A DNA stretch of 64,000 nt from an uncultured Clostridia bacterium (GCA_944391285.1 CALXSY010000003.1:1-64000); one strand, 5' to 3'; positions 17,243 to 27,228 are shown, counted from the first letter of the stretch. Program-made: numbers and translations. The notes: generated by a model not told the origin, from the letters alone.

Positions 17243-18466
17243 ATGGAAATTTACGAAGAACTGCAAAGAAGAGGCTTGATTGCCCAAGTAACCGACGAAG
17301 AAGAAATCCGAGAGCTGATTAATACCGGCGGCGCCCGTTTTTATATTGGCTTTGACCCTACCGCCGACAGTTTGCATGTCGGGCATTTTATGGCGCTGTG
17401 CCTGATGAAACGCCTGCAAATGGCAGGCAATAAACCCATTGTTTTAATCGGCGGCGGTACCGGCATGGTCGGCGATCCTTCCGGCAGAACCGATATGCGC
17501 ACCATGATGACCCCGGAAACTATTCAGCACAACTGCGACTGCTTCCGCCAGCAGATGGAAAGATTTATTGAGTTTGGCGAAGATAAGGCCATCATGGTCA
17601 ACAACGCTGACTGGCTGATGAATTTAAAATATGTCGAGCTTTTGAGAGAAGTTGGTGCTTATTTCTCTGTTAACAATATGCTCCGTGCCGAATGCTACAA
17701 GCAGCGCATGGAAAGAGGCTTGTCCTTCTTAGAATTCAACTACATGATCATGCAGTCTTATGACTTCCTCTATTTACATGAGCATTACGGCTGCAATATG
17801 CAGTTCGGCGGCAATGACCAGTGGAGCAATATGCTCGGCGGCACTGATTTAATCCGCAAAAAAACCGGTGATGATGCTTATGCCATGACCATCACTTTAT
17901 TATTAAACAGCGAAGGAAAAAAAATGGGCAAAACCGCTAAAGGCGCTGTTTGGCTGGATCCCAACAAAACCTCGCCCTTTGAGTTTTACCAATACTGGCG
18001 CAATGTCGATGACAGCGATGTCATGAAATGCTTACGTATGCTGACCTTTATTCCATTAGAAGAAATCGAGAAAATGGAAAAATGGGAAGACAACCGCATC
18101 AATGAGAAAAAAGAAATCTTAGCTTACGAGTTAACTTCCTTAGTTCATGGCGCTGAAGAAGCTAAAAAAGCCCAAGATGCCGCTCATGCATTATTCTCCG
18201 GCGGCGGTGATGATTCCAATATGCCTACCACCGCTTTAACTGCCGCTGATTTGACCGACGGCGCTATCAATATCATCGACCTTTTAATCGCCTGCAAATT
18301 AAGCGCCAGCAAAAGCGAAGCTCGCCGCTTGATTACCCAAGGCGGCATCAGCGTTAATGAAGAAAAGATTGACGCTATCGAAAAAAGCTTTAGTGCCGAA
18401 GAATTAACCAGCGGCTTAAAAATCCGCAAGGGCAAAAAGGTTTATCACAAAGCTCTTTTGCAGTAG
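17243..18466 (+). CDS. tyrS: Tyrosyl-tRNA synthetase
   Basis: Charges tRNA-Tyr. Class I motifs are visible: HVGHFMALCLMKRLQ (HIGH-like), LEFNYMIMQSYDF and GGNDQWSNMLGG for tyrosine binding, and KMGKTAKGAVW (KMSKS-like). The C-terminal S4 domain (SASKSEARRLITQGGISVNEEK) binds tRNA. The length of 407 residues is usual for the TyrS1 type. The ATG is preceded by AAGGAGAGAG; an in-frame TTG just before it is less likely. Controlled by the T-box leader above. Confidence 0.97.
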   Translation: MEIYEELQRRGLIAQVTDEEEIRELINTGGARFYIGFDPTADSLHVGHFMALCLMKRLQMAGNKPIVLIGGGTGMVGDPSGRTDMRTMMTPETIQHNCDCFRQQMERFIEFGEDKAIMVNNADWLMNLKYVELLREVGAYFSVNNMLRAECYKQRMERGLSFLEFNYMIMQSYDFLYLHEHYGCNMQFGGNDQWSNMLGGTDLIRKKTGDDAYAMTITLLLNSEGKKMGKTAKGAVWLDPNKTSPFEFYQYWRNVDDSDVMKCLRMLTFIPLEEIEKMEKWEDNRINEKKEILAYELTSLVHGAEEAKKAQDAAHALFSGGGDDSNMPTTALTAADLTDGAINIIDLLIACKLSASKSEARRLITQGGISVNEEKIDAIEKSFSAEELTSGLKIRKGKKVYHKALLQ

Positions 18467-18475
18467 TTTTTCTTT

Positions 18476-18502
18476 AAGGCTCTATCAAAGGGTAGAGCCT
18501 TA
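18476..18502 (+). terminator. tyrS terminator
   Basis: Stem AAGGCTCTA / TAGAGCCTT right after the tyrS stop. The following T stretch is short (TAATTTA). Confidence 0.65.
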
Positions 18503-18532
18503 ATTTACCAGTGAAATATTACTCTTTTTACC

Positions 18533-18561
18533 TTGACAGGTAAATTTTAATATGCTATAAT
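18533..18561 (+). promoter_or_regulatory. Strong promoter of the pyr operon
   Basis: Perfect TTGACA, 17-nt spacer, TATAAT with an extended -10 TGC. Only about 45 nt separate the expected start point from pyrC, too little for a PyrR-type attenuator. Confidence 0.85.
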
Positions 18562-18611
18562 TCATGTAATTTTGAGCAGTGTTATTATTTTCGGAAAGGA
18601 CGGTCATTTTG

Positions 18612-19904
18612 ATGATGTACATTTTCAAAGATGCCCATATTTATCTGGAAAATGAATTTAAACGCGCTAGTCTTATCGTTAATAACGGCATTATCCAAGC
18701 TGTCGATTTTAACGGCAGCAGTGTTTCCAATTTTAACGGTTCTATTGTTGATTGCTCTAACTATTACATATTCCCCGGTTTGGCTGATGTTCATGTACAT
18801 TTTCGCGAGCCGGGGTTTTCTTATAAAGAGACAATCAAATCAGGCTCAAATGCGGCTGCTCACGGCGGTTATACCACCGTTTCGACTATGCCTAATTTAA
18901 ACCCGGTGCCTGACTCTTTAGAAAATTTAAAAGTACAGTTGGATATCATTCAAAAAGACAGCTTGATCGACATTATCCCCTACGGTGCTATTACAGTAGG
19001 TGAAATGGGCGAAAAGTTATCTGATTTAGACGAGCTTGCACCTTATGTCTGCGCCTTTACCGATGACGGCAGAGGTGTACAAAATGAGCAAATGATGCTG
19101 CAAGCTATGCAAAAAGCCAAAAGTTTAAATAAAATTATCGCTGCTCACTGCGAGGATAATTCCCTCTTAAACGGCGGCTATATCCATGACGGCGAATATG
19201 CCAAAAAACACAATCACAAAGGCATATCCTCCGAGAGTGAGTGGAAACAGGTGGAACGGGATTTAAAATTAGTCGAAAAAAGCGGCTGTGCTTATCATGT
19301 CTGCCATATTTCCACTAAAGAAACGGTTGAATTGATTCGCCAAGCGAAAAAGCAAGGATTAAACGTCACTTGCGAAACTGCTCCCCACTATCTTTTGCTG
19401 ACCGATAATGATTTGCAAGAGGACGCTCGCTTTAAGATGAATCCTCCCTTGCGTTCTGAGGAAGATAAGGCAGCTTTAATCGAAGGAATCCTTGACGGAA
19501 CTATTGAGCTTATCGCTACTGACCATGCTCCCCATACTTTAGAGGAAAAAAGCCAAGAATTGGCAAAAAGTCCTATGGGCATAGTCGGTTTGGAGACAGC
19601 GTTTCCTTTGATGTACACTCATTTTGTCAAAAAAGGAATTCTCTCTCTCGAAAAACTGATTCAGCTGATGAGTATAAATCCTAATAATCGCTTTTACGGC
19701 AATATGACTGACAAAGGCTTACAAGTCGGACAAAAAGCCGACTTCACCGTTTACGATTTAAATCAAGCTTACACTATTGATCCCAATAAATTTTACACCC
19801 AAGGTCGCTCCTGTCCCTTTGACGGCTGGGAAGTTTTCGGTCGTTGCTTAGGCACTTGGGCTAATGGCAAAATCGCCTTTTTAGACGATGCACTTATTAA
19901 TTAA
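18612..19904 (+). CDS. pyrC: Dihydroorotase
   Basis: Cyclises N-carbamoyl-aspartate to dihydroorotate, the third step of pyrimidine synthesis. A 430-residue amidohydrolase: metal-binding DVHVHFREPGFSYKET, TTVSTMPN, AAHCEDN, HISTKETVEL and IATDHAPHTLEEK carry the zinc ligands and the catalytic Asp. Two adjacent ATGs follow GGAAAGGACGG; I took the first. It opens a seven-gene operon. Confidence 0.96.
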   Translation: MMYIFKDAHIYLENEFKRASLIVNNGIIQAVDFNGSSVSNFNGSIVDCSNYYIFPGLADVHVHFREPGFSYKETIKSGSNAAAHGGYTTVSTMPNLNPVPDSLENLKVQLDIIQKDSLIDIIPYGAITVGEMGEKLSDLDELAPYVCAFTDDGRGVQNEQMMLQAMQKAKSLNKIIAAHCEDNSLLNGGYIHDGEYAKKHNHKGISSESEWKQVERDLKLVEKSGCAYHVCHISTKETVELIRQAKKQGLNVTCETAPHYLLLTDNDLQEDARFKMNPPLRSEEDKAALIEGILDGTIELIATDHAPHTLEEKSQELAKSPMGIVGLETAFPLMYTHFVKKGILSLEKLIQLMSINPNNRFYGNMTDKGLQVGQKADFTVYDLNQAYTIDPNKFYTQGRSCPFDGWEVFGRCLGTWANGKIAFLDDALIN

Positions 19905-19915
19905 AGGAGGAACAT

Positions 19916-20650
19916 ATGAAGCAGAGTATCTACACTATCATTGAAAATGAAGCATTAACATCAAGTATCTATCGTATGGTACTTGAAGGAGACACCTCTT
20001 CTCTTACTAATAGCGGACAATTTATCAATATCAAATTAGACGGATTTTTCCTGCGCAGACCTATTTCCGTTTGCGATTATGACGAAAACACCTTAACTAT
20101 CATCTATAAAGTAGTTGGTCACGGCACTGAAAGCTTAAGCCAATACAAAAAAGGTCAAACCTTAGATATCCTCTGTGGTTTAGGCAATGGCTATGATACT
20201 TCTTTAAGCGGCGATAGCCCATTATTGGTCGGCGGCGGTGTGGGAGTCCCACCTCTCTACCATTTAGCCAAAAGCTTGATTGCTCAAGGGAAATCTGTGC
20301 AGATAATCTTAGGCTTTAATACTGCTGAAGAAGTATTTTACGAAGCAGAATTCGCCCAATTAGGCGCTAAAGTGTATGTAGCTACTGTGGACGGCTCCAA
20401 AGGAACCAAAGGATTTGTCACCGATGCTTTAGCATTGACCTCTCCTTACAGCTATGTCTACACCTGCGGTCCGGAGCCAATGCTCAAAGCACTCTATGGC
20501 AAAACTGACGTAAGCGGTCAATACAGCTTTGAAGAACGCATGGGCTGCGGCTTTGGCGCTTGCATGGGTTGCACCTGTGAAACCAAATACGGGCACAAAC
20601 GCATTTGCAAAGATGGTCCGGTATTAGTAAAGGAGGAGATCATATGGTAG
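19916..20650 (+). CDS. pyrK: Dihydroorotate dehydrogenase electron transfer subunit
   Basis: An FAD and [2Fe-2S] protein that lets the class 1B PyrD use NAD+. The 244-residue protein has a ferredoxin-reductase fold: FLRRPISVCDY for FAD, LLVGGGVGVPPLY for the nucleotide, and a C-terminal cluster site CGFGACMGCTC with one more Cys in KRICKDGPV. AAAGGAGG precedes the ATG; its stop overlaps pyrD by 7 nt, fitting stoichiometric assembly. Confidence 0.95.
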   Translation: MKQSIYTIIENEALTSSIYRMVLEGDTSSLTNSGQFINIKLDGFFLRRPISVCDYDENTLTIIYKVVGHGTESLSQYKKGQTLDILCGLGNGYDTSLSGDSPLLVGGGVGVPPLYHLAKSLIAQGKSVQIILGFNTAEEVFYEAEFAQLGAKVYVATVDGSKGTKGFVTDALALTSPYSYVYTCGPEPMLKALYGKTDVSGQYSFEERMGCGFGACMGCTCETKYGHKRICKDGPVLVKEEIIW

Positions 20651-21555
20651 AGACAAAAGTTAGATTATGCGGGGTGGATTTGGACAATCCTATCATTCCT
20701 GCCAGCGGCACTTTTGGCTTTGGCTATGAGTTTGCCCAAATTTACGATATCAACTGCCTGGGCTCTCTTTCATTCAAAGGTACTACCTTAGAGCCTCGTT
20801 TTGGCAATGCTACGCCCCGTATCGCTGAAACCCCTTCGGGAATGCTCAATGCCGTTGGTTTGCAAAACCCCGGATTAGATAAAGTTATCGCCGAAGAATT
20901 ACCCAAGCTCAGAGCTTGCTTCAAGAAGCCTATTATGGCTAATATCAGCGGTTTCTCCTTAGATGAATATTTGACCTGTGCCCAAGCTTTAGATAAAGAA
21001 GAGCAAGTGGCATGGTTAGAAATCAATATCAGCTGCCCCAATGTTCACGGCGGCGGCATGGCATTCGGCACCTGTGCCGCTTCGGCTGCTCAGGTAACCA
21101 AAGCGGTGAAAGAAGTAACCACCAAGCCTTTAATTATCAAACTCTCCCCCAATGTCACCGATATTGCCGAGATTGCCAAATCGGTAGAAGATGCCGGTGC
21201 TGACGGCATCAGCTTGGTTAATACATTCTTAGGTATGCGTATAGATTTAGCTAAAAAGAAACCACTTTTAGCTAATAAAACCGGCGGACTTTCCGGCCCT
21301 GCCATCTTCCCCCTGGCGTTAAGAATGGTTTATCAAGTTTACGATGCAGTAAAAATTCCGATCGTCGGCATGGGCGGCGTTTCAAGCGCTGAAGATGTCA
21401 TCGAAATGATCTTAGCCGGTGCTACGGCGGTGCAAGTGGGTGCGGCTAACTTAATCGATCCTTACATCTGCCCGCAGATCATTGAAGATTTGCCGAAGGT
21501 GATGGAAAAATATCATATTAACTCACTGACAGAAATTATCGGAGGTGCACACTAA
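20644..21555 (+). CDS. pyrD: Dihydroorotate dehydrogenase, class 1B catalytic subunit
   Basis: An FMN enzyme that oxidises dihydroorotate to orotate. The 303-residue TIM barrel shows ISCPNVHGGGMAFGT, with the active-site Cys expected of class 1B nearby (GTCAASAAQ), KLSPNVTDI, and the FMN phosphate site VGMGGVSSAEDVIEMILAGATAVQVG. The ATG after GGAGGAGATC inside the end of pyrK is the start. Partner of PyrK. Confidence 0.96.
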   Translation: MVETKVRLCGVDLDNPIIPASGTFGFGYEFAQIYDINCLGSLSFKGTTLEPRFGNATPRIAETPSGMLNAVGLQNPGLDKVIAEELPKLRACFKKPIMANISGFSLDEYLTCAQALDKEEQVAWLEINISCPNVHGGGMAFGTCAASAAQVTKAVKEVTTKPLIIKLSPNVTDIAEIAKSVEDAGADGISLVNTFLGMRIDLAKKKPLLANKTGGLSGPAIFPLALRMVYQVYDAVKIPIVGMGGVSSAEDVIEMILAGATAVQVGAANLIDPYICPQIIEDLPKVMEKYHINSLTEIIGGAH

Positions 21556-22250
21556 TGCCAAAGGATGTCATCATCGCTTGTGATTTCAACTCCCAAGAGG
21601 CAACTTTGAAATTTTTGGACAATTTTTCCAATGAAAAACCTTTTGTCAAAATCGGCATGGAGCTTTATTATGCTTGCGGTCCGGCAATCGTCGAAAAAAT
21701 CAAAGACCGTGGGCACAAAGTATTTTTGGACTTAAAACTGCATGATATCCCCAATACCGTGAAAAAAGCTTTAAGCGTTTTAGCTGATTTAGAGGTTGAT
21801 ATGACCAATGTCCACGCTTCCGGCACCATCAGCATGATGGAAGCCGCCGCCGAAGGATATTATGCCAAAAATCCCAACGGCATCTTAATCGCTGTCACCC
21901 AGCTCACCTCTACTACCGAGGAAAGAATGCAAAAGGATTTATTAATCGATAAACCATTGCCTGATGTAGTCGCTCACTATGCGCTCAATACTAAAAAAGC
22001 AGGATTAAAAGGCGTAGTTTGCTCACCTTTGGAATCCCCTATTGTCCATGAGCTCTGCGGCAGTGACTTTTTAACAGTTACCCCGGGCATTCGTTTTGCT
22101 ACTGATGCCAAAGGTGACCAAGCCCGAGTTACTACTCCCGCTGATGCCAAAAAATTAGGCAGTGATTATATTGTAGTCGGTCGTTCCATCACCGGAGCGG
22201 CTGACCCTTACGAAGCTTATAAACAGTGTTTAGCTGATTTTCTCAATTAA
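21555..22250 (+). CDS. pyrF: Orotidine-5'-phosphate decarboxylase
   Basis: Makes UMP from OMP. A 231-residue TIM barrel with the catalytic lysine motif DLKLHDIPNTVKKA and a phosphate-binding tail (DYIVVGRSITGAADPYEAY). The start codon overlaps the pyrD stop (TAATG), with GGAGG 9 nt upstream inside pyrD. Confidence 0.96.
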   Translation: MPKDVIIACDFNSQEATLKFLDNFSNEKPFVKIGMELYYACGPAIVEKIKDRGHKVFLDLKLHDIPNTVKKALSVLADLEVDMTNVHASGTISMMEAAAEGYYAKNPNGILIAVTQLTSTTEERMQKDLLIDKPLPDVVAHYALNTKKAGLKGVVCSPLESPIVHELCGSDFLTVTPGIRFATDAKGDQARVTTPADAKKLGSDYIVVGRSITGAADPYEAYKQCLADFLN

Positions 22251-22269
22251 TTTTTGGAGGTAAATATTT

Positions 22270-22908
22270 ATGGAAAAGTTGATTGCAAAGGATTTACTCT
22301 CTATCGGCGCGGTATTTTTCCGTCCCGAAGAGCCATTTACCTGGGCAAGTGGTATCAAAAGCCCCATTTACTGCGACAATCGTTTAACTCTAACTGCACC
22401 GGAAGTTCGTACTCATATTGAAGAAGGCATTGCTCAAACTATCCGCACCCATTATCCGCAAGCAGAAGTACTAATGGGTACAGCTACTGCCGGCATTGCT
22501 CATGCTGCTATCACTGCTCACATCTTAAATCTGCCCATGGGTTATGTGCGCTCCGGTGCTAAAGACCACGGCAGACAAAACCAAATCGAAGGTCGTTTGG
22601 AAAAAGGTCAAAAAGTAGTTGTCATCGAAGATTTGATTTCCACTGCCGGTTCTGTTTTAGAAGTTGTCAATGTTTTAAGAGCTGCCGGCGCTGAAGTGTT
22701 AGGCGTAGTAAGCATTTTTACTTACGGTATGCAAAAAGGGTTGGAGCGCTTAGCTGAAGCTAAGGTTAAAAATATCAGCTTAACCAACTTTGACGTCATC
22801 GCTCAAGTAGCAGCTGAAGAAGGCTATATTAAAACTGAAGATATTGCCCGCCTGATGGCATTTAGAGCAAACCCCAGCGACGAAAGCTGGATCGGAGGTG
22901 CAAAATGA
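22270..22908 (+). CDS. pyrE: Orotate phosphoribosyltransferase
   Basis: Adds phosphoribose to orotate. The 212-residue type I PRTase shows the PRPP-binding motif [18 protein letters not shown] and the substrate segment [16 protein letters not shown]. Own ribosome binding site (GGAGG); the stop overlaps pyrB by 4 nt. Confidence 0.96.
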   Translation: MEKLIAKDLLSIGAVFFRPEEPFTWASGIKSPIYCDNRLTLTAPEVRTHIEEGIAQTIRTHYPQAEVLMGTATAGIAHAAITAHILNLPMGYVRSGAKDHGRQNQIEGRLEKGQKVVVIEDLISTAGSVLEVVNVLRAAGAEVLGVVSIFTYGMQKGLERLAEAKVKNISLTNFDVIAQVAAEEGYIKTEDIARLMAFRANPSDESWIGGAK

Positions 22909-23819
22909 GACATTTAATCGATATTTTGGATTTGTCGGTGGAAGAAATCAATGAAATTCTCGCTACTGCCGAAGACATCATTGCCAACCCGGCTAAATAT
23001 GCGCACTCCTGCGCCGGCAAGCAATTAGCAACCCTTTTTTATGAGCCGTCCACCCGCACTCGTTTAAGCTTTGAATCCGCCATGCTCTCTTTAGGCGGCG
23101 AAGTTTTAGGCTTTTCTGAAGCTTCCAGCAGTTCTGCTTCCAAAGGCGAAAGTGTAGCCGATACTATTCGCGTAATCAGCTGCTATGCCGACATCGTAGC
23201 TATGCGCCATCCTAAAGAAGGTGCGCCCATGGTTGCCTCCATGTATTCCACTATTCCGGTGATCAATGCCGGTGACGGCGGGCACAATCACCCCACCCAA
23301 ACCTTGACCGATTTGCTCACCATCAAAAGAGAAAAAGGTCGCTTGAAAGATTTCACCATCGGTTTCTGCGGTGACTTAAAATTCGGCAGAACGGTTCATT
23401 CTCTTATCGAAGCCTTGTCCCGCTACGAAGGCATCAATATTGTGCTGATTTCGCCGGAAGAATTAAAACTCCCCAGCTATGTCAAAAAAGAAATCTTAAA
23501 AGCCAAAAATATTCCCTACACCCAAACTACGGATTTGCTGGAAGTTATGCCTCAATTAGATATTCTTTACATGACCAGAGTGCAGAAAGAGCGTTTCTTC
23601 AGCGAAGAGGAATATTTAAGACTCCGTGACAGCTATATTTTGACCGTAGAAAAGCTGGAGACTGCGAAAAAAGATTTAACTATCATGCATCCTCTGCCGA
23701 GAGTCAATGAAATCTCCGTAGCTGTTGACAATGATCCCAGAGCTTGCTACTTTAAGCAGGTGCAAAACGGCAAATACGCCCGCATGGCATTAATCTTAAA
23801 ACTTTTGGAGGTGCTCTAA
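22905..23819 (+). CDS. pyrB: Aspartate carbamoyltransferase, catalytic subunit
   Basis: Condenses carbamoyl phosphate with aspartate, the committed step. The 304-residue protein has the carbamoyl-phosphate motif [15 protein letters not shown] and [10 protein letters not shown] near the C-terminus. It is followed without a gap by pyrI, so the enzyme is expected to be the allosteric PyrB-PyrI holoenzyme. Confidence 0.97.
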   Translation: MRHLIDILDLSVEEINEILATAEDIIANPAKYAHSCAGKQLATLFYEPSTRTRLSFESAMLSLGGEVLGFSEASSSSASKGESVADTIRVISCYADIVAMRHPKEGAPMVASMYSTIPVINAGDGGHNHPTQTLTDLLTIKREKGRLKDFTIGFCGDLKFGRTVHSLIEALSRYEGINIVLISPEELKLPSYVKKEILKAKNIPYTQTTDLLEVMPQLDILYMTRVQKERFFSEEEYLRLRDSYILTVEKLETAKKDLTIMHPLPRVNEISVAVDNDPRACYFKQVQNGKYARMALILKLLEVL

Positions 23820-24244
23820 TGAATATAGATTCTCTGCATAATGGTATCGTCATCGACCATATCAAAGCCGGCCGCAGCATGGAGATTTACAAATTTTTAA
23901 ACTTAGATGAATTGGACTGTTCCATTGCTATTATCAAAAATGTGCCCAGCAGCAAAATGGGCAAAAAAGACATCATCAAGATTGATGCTGTTTTAGATGT
24001 AGATTTAAATGCATTAGGATATATTGATTCCGGCATTACCATCAACTTGATTGAAGACGGCAAGAGAGTGAAAAAATATCACCCCGAACTGCCCGAATAC
24101 ATCTCCAATATCGTCAAATGCAAAAATCCCCGCTGCATAACGACTATTGAGCAAGAATTGCCTCACGTCTTTAAGCTCACCGACCGTGAAAACAAAATTT
24201 ACCGCTGCATTTACTGCGAAAGCAAAGCCGAATTGAGCCAATAA
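23819..24244 (+). CDS. pyrI: Aspartate carbamoyltransferase, regulatory subunit
   Basis: A 141-residue nucleotide-binding regulatory chain. The N-terminal allosteric domain (GIVIDHIKAGRSMEIYKFLN) and the C-terminal zinc site (CKNPRC then CIYC) are both intact. Brings CTP/ATP control to PyrB. Last gene of the operon; no carAB or pyrR is in the cluster. Confidence 0.96.
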   Translation: MNIDSLHNGIVIDHIKAGRSMEIYKFLNLDELDCSIAIIKNVPSSKMGKKDIIKIDAVLDVDLNALGYIDSGITINLIEDGKRVKKYHPELPEYISNIVKCKNPRCITTIEQELPHVFKLTDRENKIYRCIYCESKAELSQ

Positions 24245-24250
24245 ATTAAA

Positions 24251-24274
24251 TCCCCGTTTTTACGGGGATTTTTT
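24251..24274 (+). terminator. pyr operon terminator
   Basis: Stem TCCCCG / CGGGGA with a T-rich loop and six T after it, 6 nt past the pyrI stop; the T run overlaps the end of the convergent gene. Confidence 0.85.
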
Positions 24275-25007
24275 AGACTATATTGATCCTGTCGCTAAAG
24301 ACTGCTTGCAGCAATGAGAACTTAGCATCATCACATTCTCCGATAATTATATCCACCTTCGCCGGTACGATACTGATTAAAATGCTCATCATCAAATCCT
24401 CTCTGCCGGCGGAATTTCTTTCTTCTAAGGATAATTCCCTTAAATACTCCCGCTTCAAATCATTACCCTTTTCATCATACATCTCAAAATCGCCGTCTTT
24501 TTTTAAAAAAATCTTCACCAAGGGAATCTGCGGCACCTGCGCCCGCACCAAAAGCTGCAAGGCTTTAATGAACGCTTCTTCTTCCTCTTTTTGCTTTAAA
24601 GCTCGCATCAAGCGGTTAGTCAAGCTTTGATAGAAGCGTTTAAGATTAACTGCGCCGAAATGCACATAGCCATACATATTTATGCTCTGTTTACCACACA
24701 ATATCCGTAAGAGATCCAGATAAACATATTTCTTAGCCTCTTTGTGACGAGCGGCGATTTCATCTTTTAAATAGCTTAAAGCGTTTACCGGCAGTGCTGT
24801 TTTGCTTTTATTTTGCCAAATTTTTAAGCAGCTTTTAGCCAGATAATCTCTGTCGCACAGCCAAGCGCCCAAAGCAATTAATTCTGCCCAAGTATGCATA
24901 TTGTCGCTGGCTATCTCCAAAGTATTTTCCGTTATTTTAAGGGGGACGGTGCTTTCCTGCGCTATTTTTTTTAAAACATTTTTTTCGGCGTATATCAAAA
25001 AGGACAT
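24273..25007 (-). CDS. YtxC-family sporulation-associated protein
   Basis: A 244-residue soluble protein. Three blocks match the YtxC family: YGYVHFGAVNLKRFYQSLTN (family: fold around F-x-R-L-K-x-Y), EAFIKALQLLVRAQVPQIPLV, and EDLMMSILISIVPAKVDII close to the C-terminus. The family is restricted to spore formers and its molecular role is not known. Start ATG after GGTGAGG. It converges with the pyr operon. Confidence 0.8.
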   Translation of the reverse strand: MSFLIYAEKNVLKKIAQESTVPLKITENTLEIASDNMHTWAELIALGAWLCDRDYLAKSCLKIWQNKSKTALPVNALSYLKDEIAARHKEAKKYVYLDLLRILCGKQSINMYGYVHFGAVNLKRFYQSLTNRLMRALKQKEEEEAFIKALQLLVRAQVPQIPLVKIFLKKDGDFEMYDEKGNDLKREYLRELSLEERNSAGREDLMMSILISIVPAKVDIIIGECDDAKFSLLQAVFSDRINIV

Positions 25008-25122
25008 TTACCTCACCTCATCAGTCGTTTGCTTCTATTGTACGATTGAGAGAGTTGTAATATGCCCTGAAAAATAAACCTATCACGTTATATGCCTTAA
25101 AATAGGCATTAGCAATATTTCA

Positions 25123-25971
25123 TCATTTCCACCAATAAACGACACCGATGGCTCCCGGTCCCACATGCACGCCGATAATCGGTCCGATGGATTGAATTTT
25201 TACCTCGATACCGAACTGCTCAGCTAAGGAATCGGCCAAAACCTGCCCTTCTTCGGGGCAGTTGATATGATGAACAATTACTCCGCCGATTTCGTGCCCT
25301 TTGACTTCTTCCAGCATGCCGTTAACGATAGTTTCCACAGCTTTTTTCTTGGTGCGCACCTTGGCAAAAACATCAGTTTCACCGTCATTGACCGTTAAAA
25401 CGGGCTTAATCTGCAACAGATTGCCCAATAATGCTGAGGCTTTGCCAATGCGTCCGCCTTTTTTCAGATAATCCAAAACCTCCGGCGTGAAAATAAAACG
25501 GCTGTGAGTGCGGATATGCTCCGCTATCATGATGACTTCCGTCATGCTTGAACCATCGACGCCCGCCATGGCAGCATGCAAAGCGATAAAGCCCAGCTGC
25601 ATGCTGTTGCTGCCTGAGTCAAAAATTTCAATTTCGGCTTCTGGATATTTAGCTAAAAGCTGCTTTTTTACCATTAAGGCTGTGCTGTAAGTACCGCTCA
25701 TTTTTGAAGAAAGAAAAACGGCAAATATTTGATCTCCATTTTGAATTATTTTCTCAAAGGCATCCGTAATCTCTCCTACCGAAGGCTGTGATGAGGTGGG
25801 AATACTCTTTGCCTTGCTCATTCTTTCGTAAAAGCTTTTGTGGTCAATATCCAGCTCCCGAATATTCTCCCCATCTATCAAAACACTCAAGGAAACCAAA
25901 GTGATATCATATTTTTTTAATAATTCTTCAGGAATATATGATGTGCTGTCGGTTACAACTTTTATGCTCAT
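25123..25971 (-). CDS. DegV-family fatty acid-binding protein
   Basis: A 282-residue DegV protein; relatives (FakB) bind a fatty acid for phosphorylation by FakA. Signature segments: VTDSTSYIPEELLKKYDI, SSQPSVGEITDAFEKI, FAVFLSSKMSGTYSTA and the C-terminal IGPIIGVHVGPGAIGVVYW. No fakA-like kinase gene is nearby. A small palindrome (ATGCCTT / AAGGCAT type) lies downstream but lacks a T run. Confidence 0.93.
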   Translation of the reverse strand: MSIKVVTDSTSYIPEELLKKYDITLVSLSVLIDGENIRELDIDHKSFYERMSKAKSIPTSSQPSVGEITDAFEKIIQNGDQIFAVFLSSKMSGTYSTALMVKKQLLAKYPEAEIEIFDSGSNSMQLGFIALHAAMAGVDGSSMTEVIMIAEHIRTHSRFIFTPEVLDYLKKGGRIGKASALLGNLLQIKPVLTVNDGETDVFAKVRTKKKAVETIVNGMLEEVKGHEIGGVIVHHINCPEEGQVLADSLAEQFGIEVKIQSIGPIIGVHVGPGAIGVVYWWK

Positions 25972-26050
25972 CGTCTTTCTCCTTTCCCGTATTTCAGAAA
26001 TCAGCTTTGATTATAGTTTAGCATTTTCTTGGGATAAATGCAATGAAAAC

Positions 26051-26079
26051 TTGCACATTTAGTTCATTTATGCTAAAAT
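26051..26079 (+). promoter_or_regulatory. Promoter of the M29 aminopeptidase gene
   Basis: TTGCAC, 17-nt spacer, TAAAAT with TGC before it. Confidence 0.6.
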
Positions 26080-26113
26080 AATTTAGTAATTAAACTTTAA
26101 GGAGTGATATTTT

Positions 26114-27223
26114 ATGGATCCTCGCAATGAGATTTTAGCCAAAAATTTAGTAAATTATTCTACCGCAGTCAAAGCCGGTGATAAGGTCTATATACATATT
26201 ATCGGTCAAAGCGCCTATGAGTTGGGCAGATTATTAGTTAAAGAGGTTTACCGTGCCGGCGGCGTGCCCTTTTTAAAATTAGACGACACCACCTTGCAAA
26301 GAGAAATCATGCTCGGCTGCACTCAAGAGCAATTGGAATGGGAAAACAAATGGGAATTGGAAAAAATGAAGGAGATCGACTGCTATATCGCTGTGCGGGC
26401 AGCTGATAATGTCTCCGAATTATCTGATGTGCCTAAGGACAAACAAAATCTTTGGTCGGTTTGCTCCTCTCCTGTTTTAAACGAGCGGGTCAACAACACT
26501 CGCTGGGTAGTATTGCGCTATCCAAACTATGCAATGGCTCAGTTAGCCAACACCAGCTTAGAGGCTTTCAGCGACTATTACTATCGGGTTTGTAATCTTG
26601 ATTACAGCAAGATGAGCAAAGCCATGGATAATTTAGTTAATCTGATGAACCGCACCGACAAAGTACGCATCGTCGGCGAAGGCACCGATTTAAGCTTTTC
26701 CATCAAAGGTATTCCTGCCATCAAATGCGCCGGCAAGATGAATATCCCTGACGGTGAAGTTTATACTGCCCCGGTTAAAGAGTCCGTTAACGGTATCATC
26801 AGCTACAACACCCCTTCGGTGCATGAAGGCTTCACTTACGAAAATATCGTTTTTGAATTTGAAAACGGCAAAATCATTAAAGCTACTGCCAACGACAGCG
26901 AACGGATTAATCACGTCTTAGATATTGACGAAGGAGCTCGCTATATCGGCGAATTTGCCATCGGTGTCAATCCATTTATCAATGTCCCGATGAAAGACAC
27001 TTTATTTGACGAAAAAATCGCCGGCAGTATCCATTTCACCCCCGGCAGAGCCTATGAGGATGCCTTTAACGGCAATACCTCTTCTCTGCATTGGGATTTA
27101 GTCTATATCCAAACTCCCTCTTACGGCGGCGGAGAGATTTATTTTGACGATGTTTTAATCCGCAAAGACGGACGCTTTGTCTTAGAAGAATTAGACTCTC
27201 TCAATGTTGAAAACTTGAAGTAA
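26114..27223 (+). CDS. M29-family aminopeptidase
   Basis: A metal-dependent cytoplasmic aminopeptidase of 369 residues, the usual size of AmpS/PepS/AmpT proteins. The metal-ligand regions are visible in order: IPDGEVYTAP (Glu), YIGEFAIGVN (Glu), IHFTPGRAYED (His) and SSLHWDLVYI (His and Asp). Followed by its own terminator and then tldD/tldE, so the neighbourhood is devoted to peptide turnover. Confidence 0.92.
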   Translation: MDPRNEILAKNLVNYSTAVKAGDKVYIHIIGQSAYELGRLLVKEVYRAGGVPFLKLDDTTLQREIMLGCTQEQLEWENKWELEKMKEIDCYIAVRAADNVSELSDVPKDKQNLWSVCSSPVLNERVNNTRWVVLRYPNYAMAQLANTSLEAFSDYYYRVCNLDYSKMSKAMDNLVNLMNRTDKVRIVGEGTDLSFSIKGIPAIKCAGKMNIPDGEVYTAPVKESVNGIISYNTPSVHEGFTYENIVFEFENGKIIKATANDSERINHVLDIDEGARYIGEFAIGVNPFINVPMKDTLFDEKIAGSIHFTPGRAYEDAFNGNTSSLHWDLVYIQTPSYGGGEIYFDDVLIRKDGRFVLEELDSLNVENLK

Positions 27224-27228
27224 TCCAA

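Noticed and set aside
18562-18611. PyrR attenuator before pyrC
   Set aside because: The leader is too short and has no terminator/antiterminator pair.
25085-25110. Small palindrome downstream of degV as a terminator
   Set aside because: Short stem and no T run in either direction.
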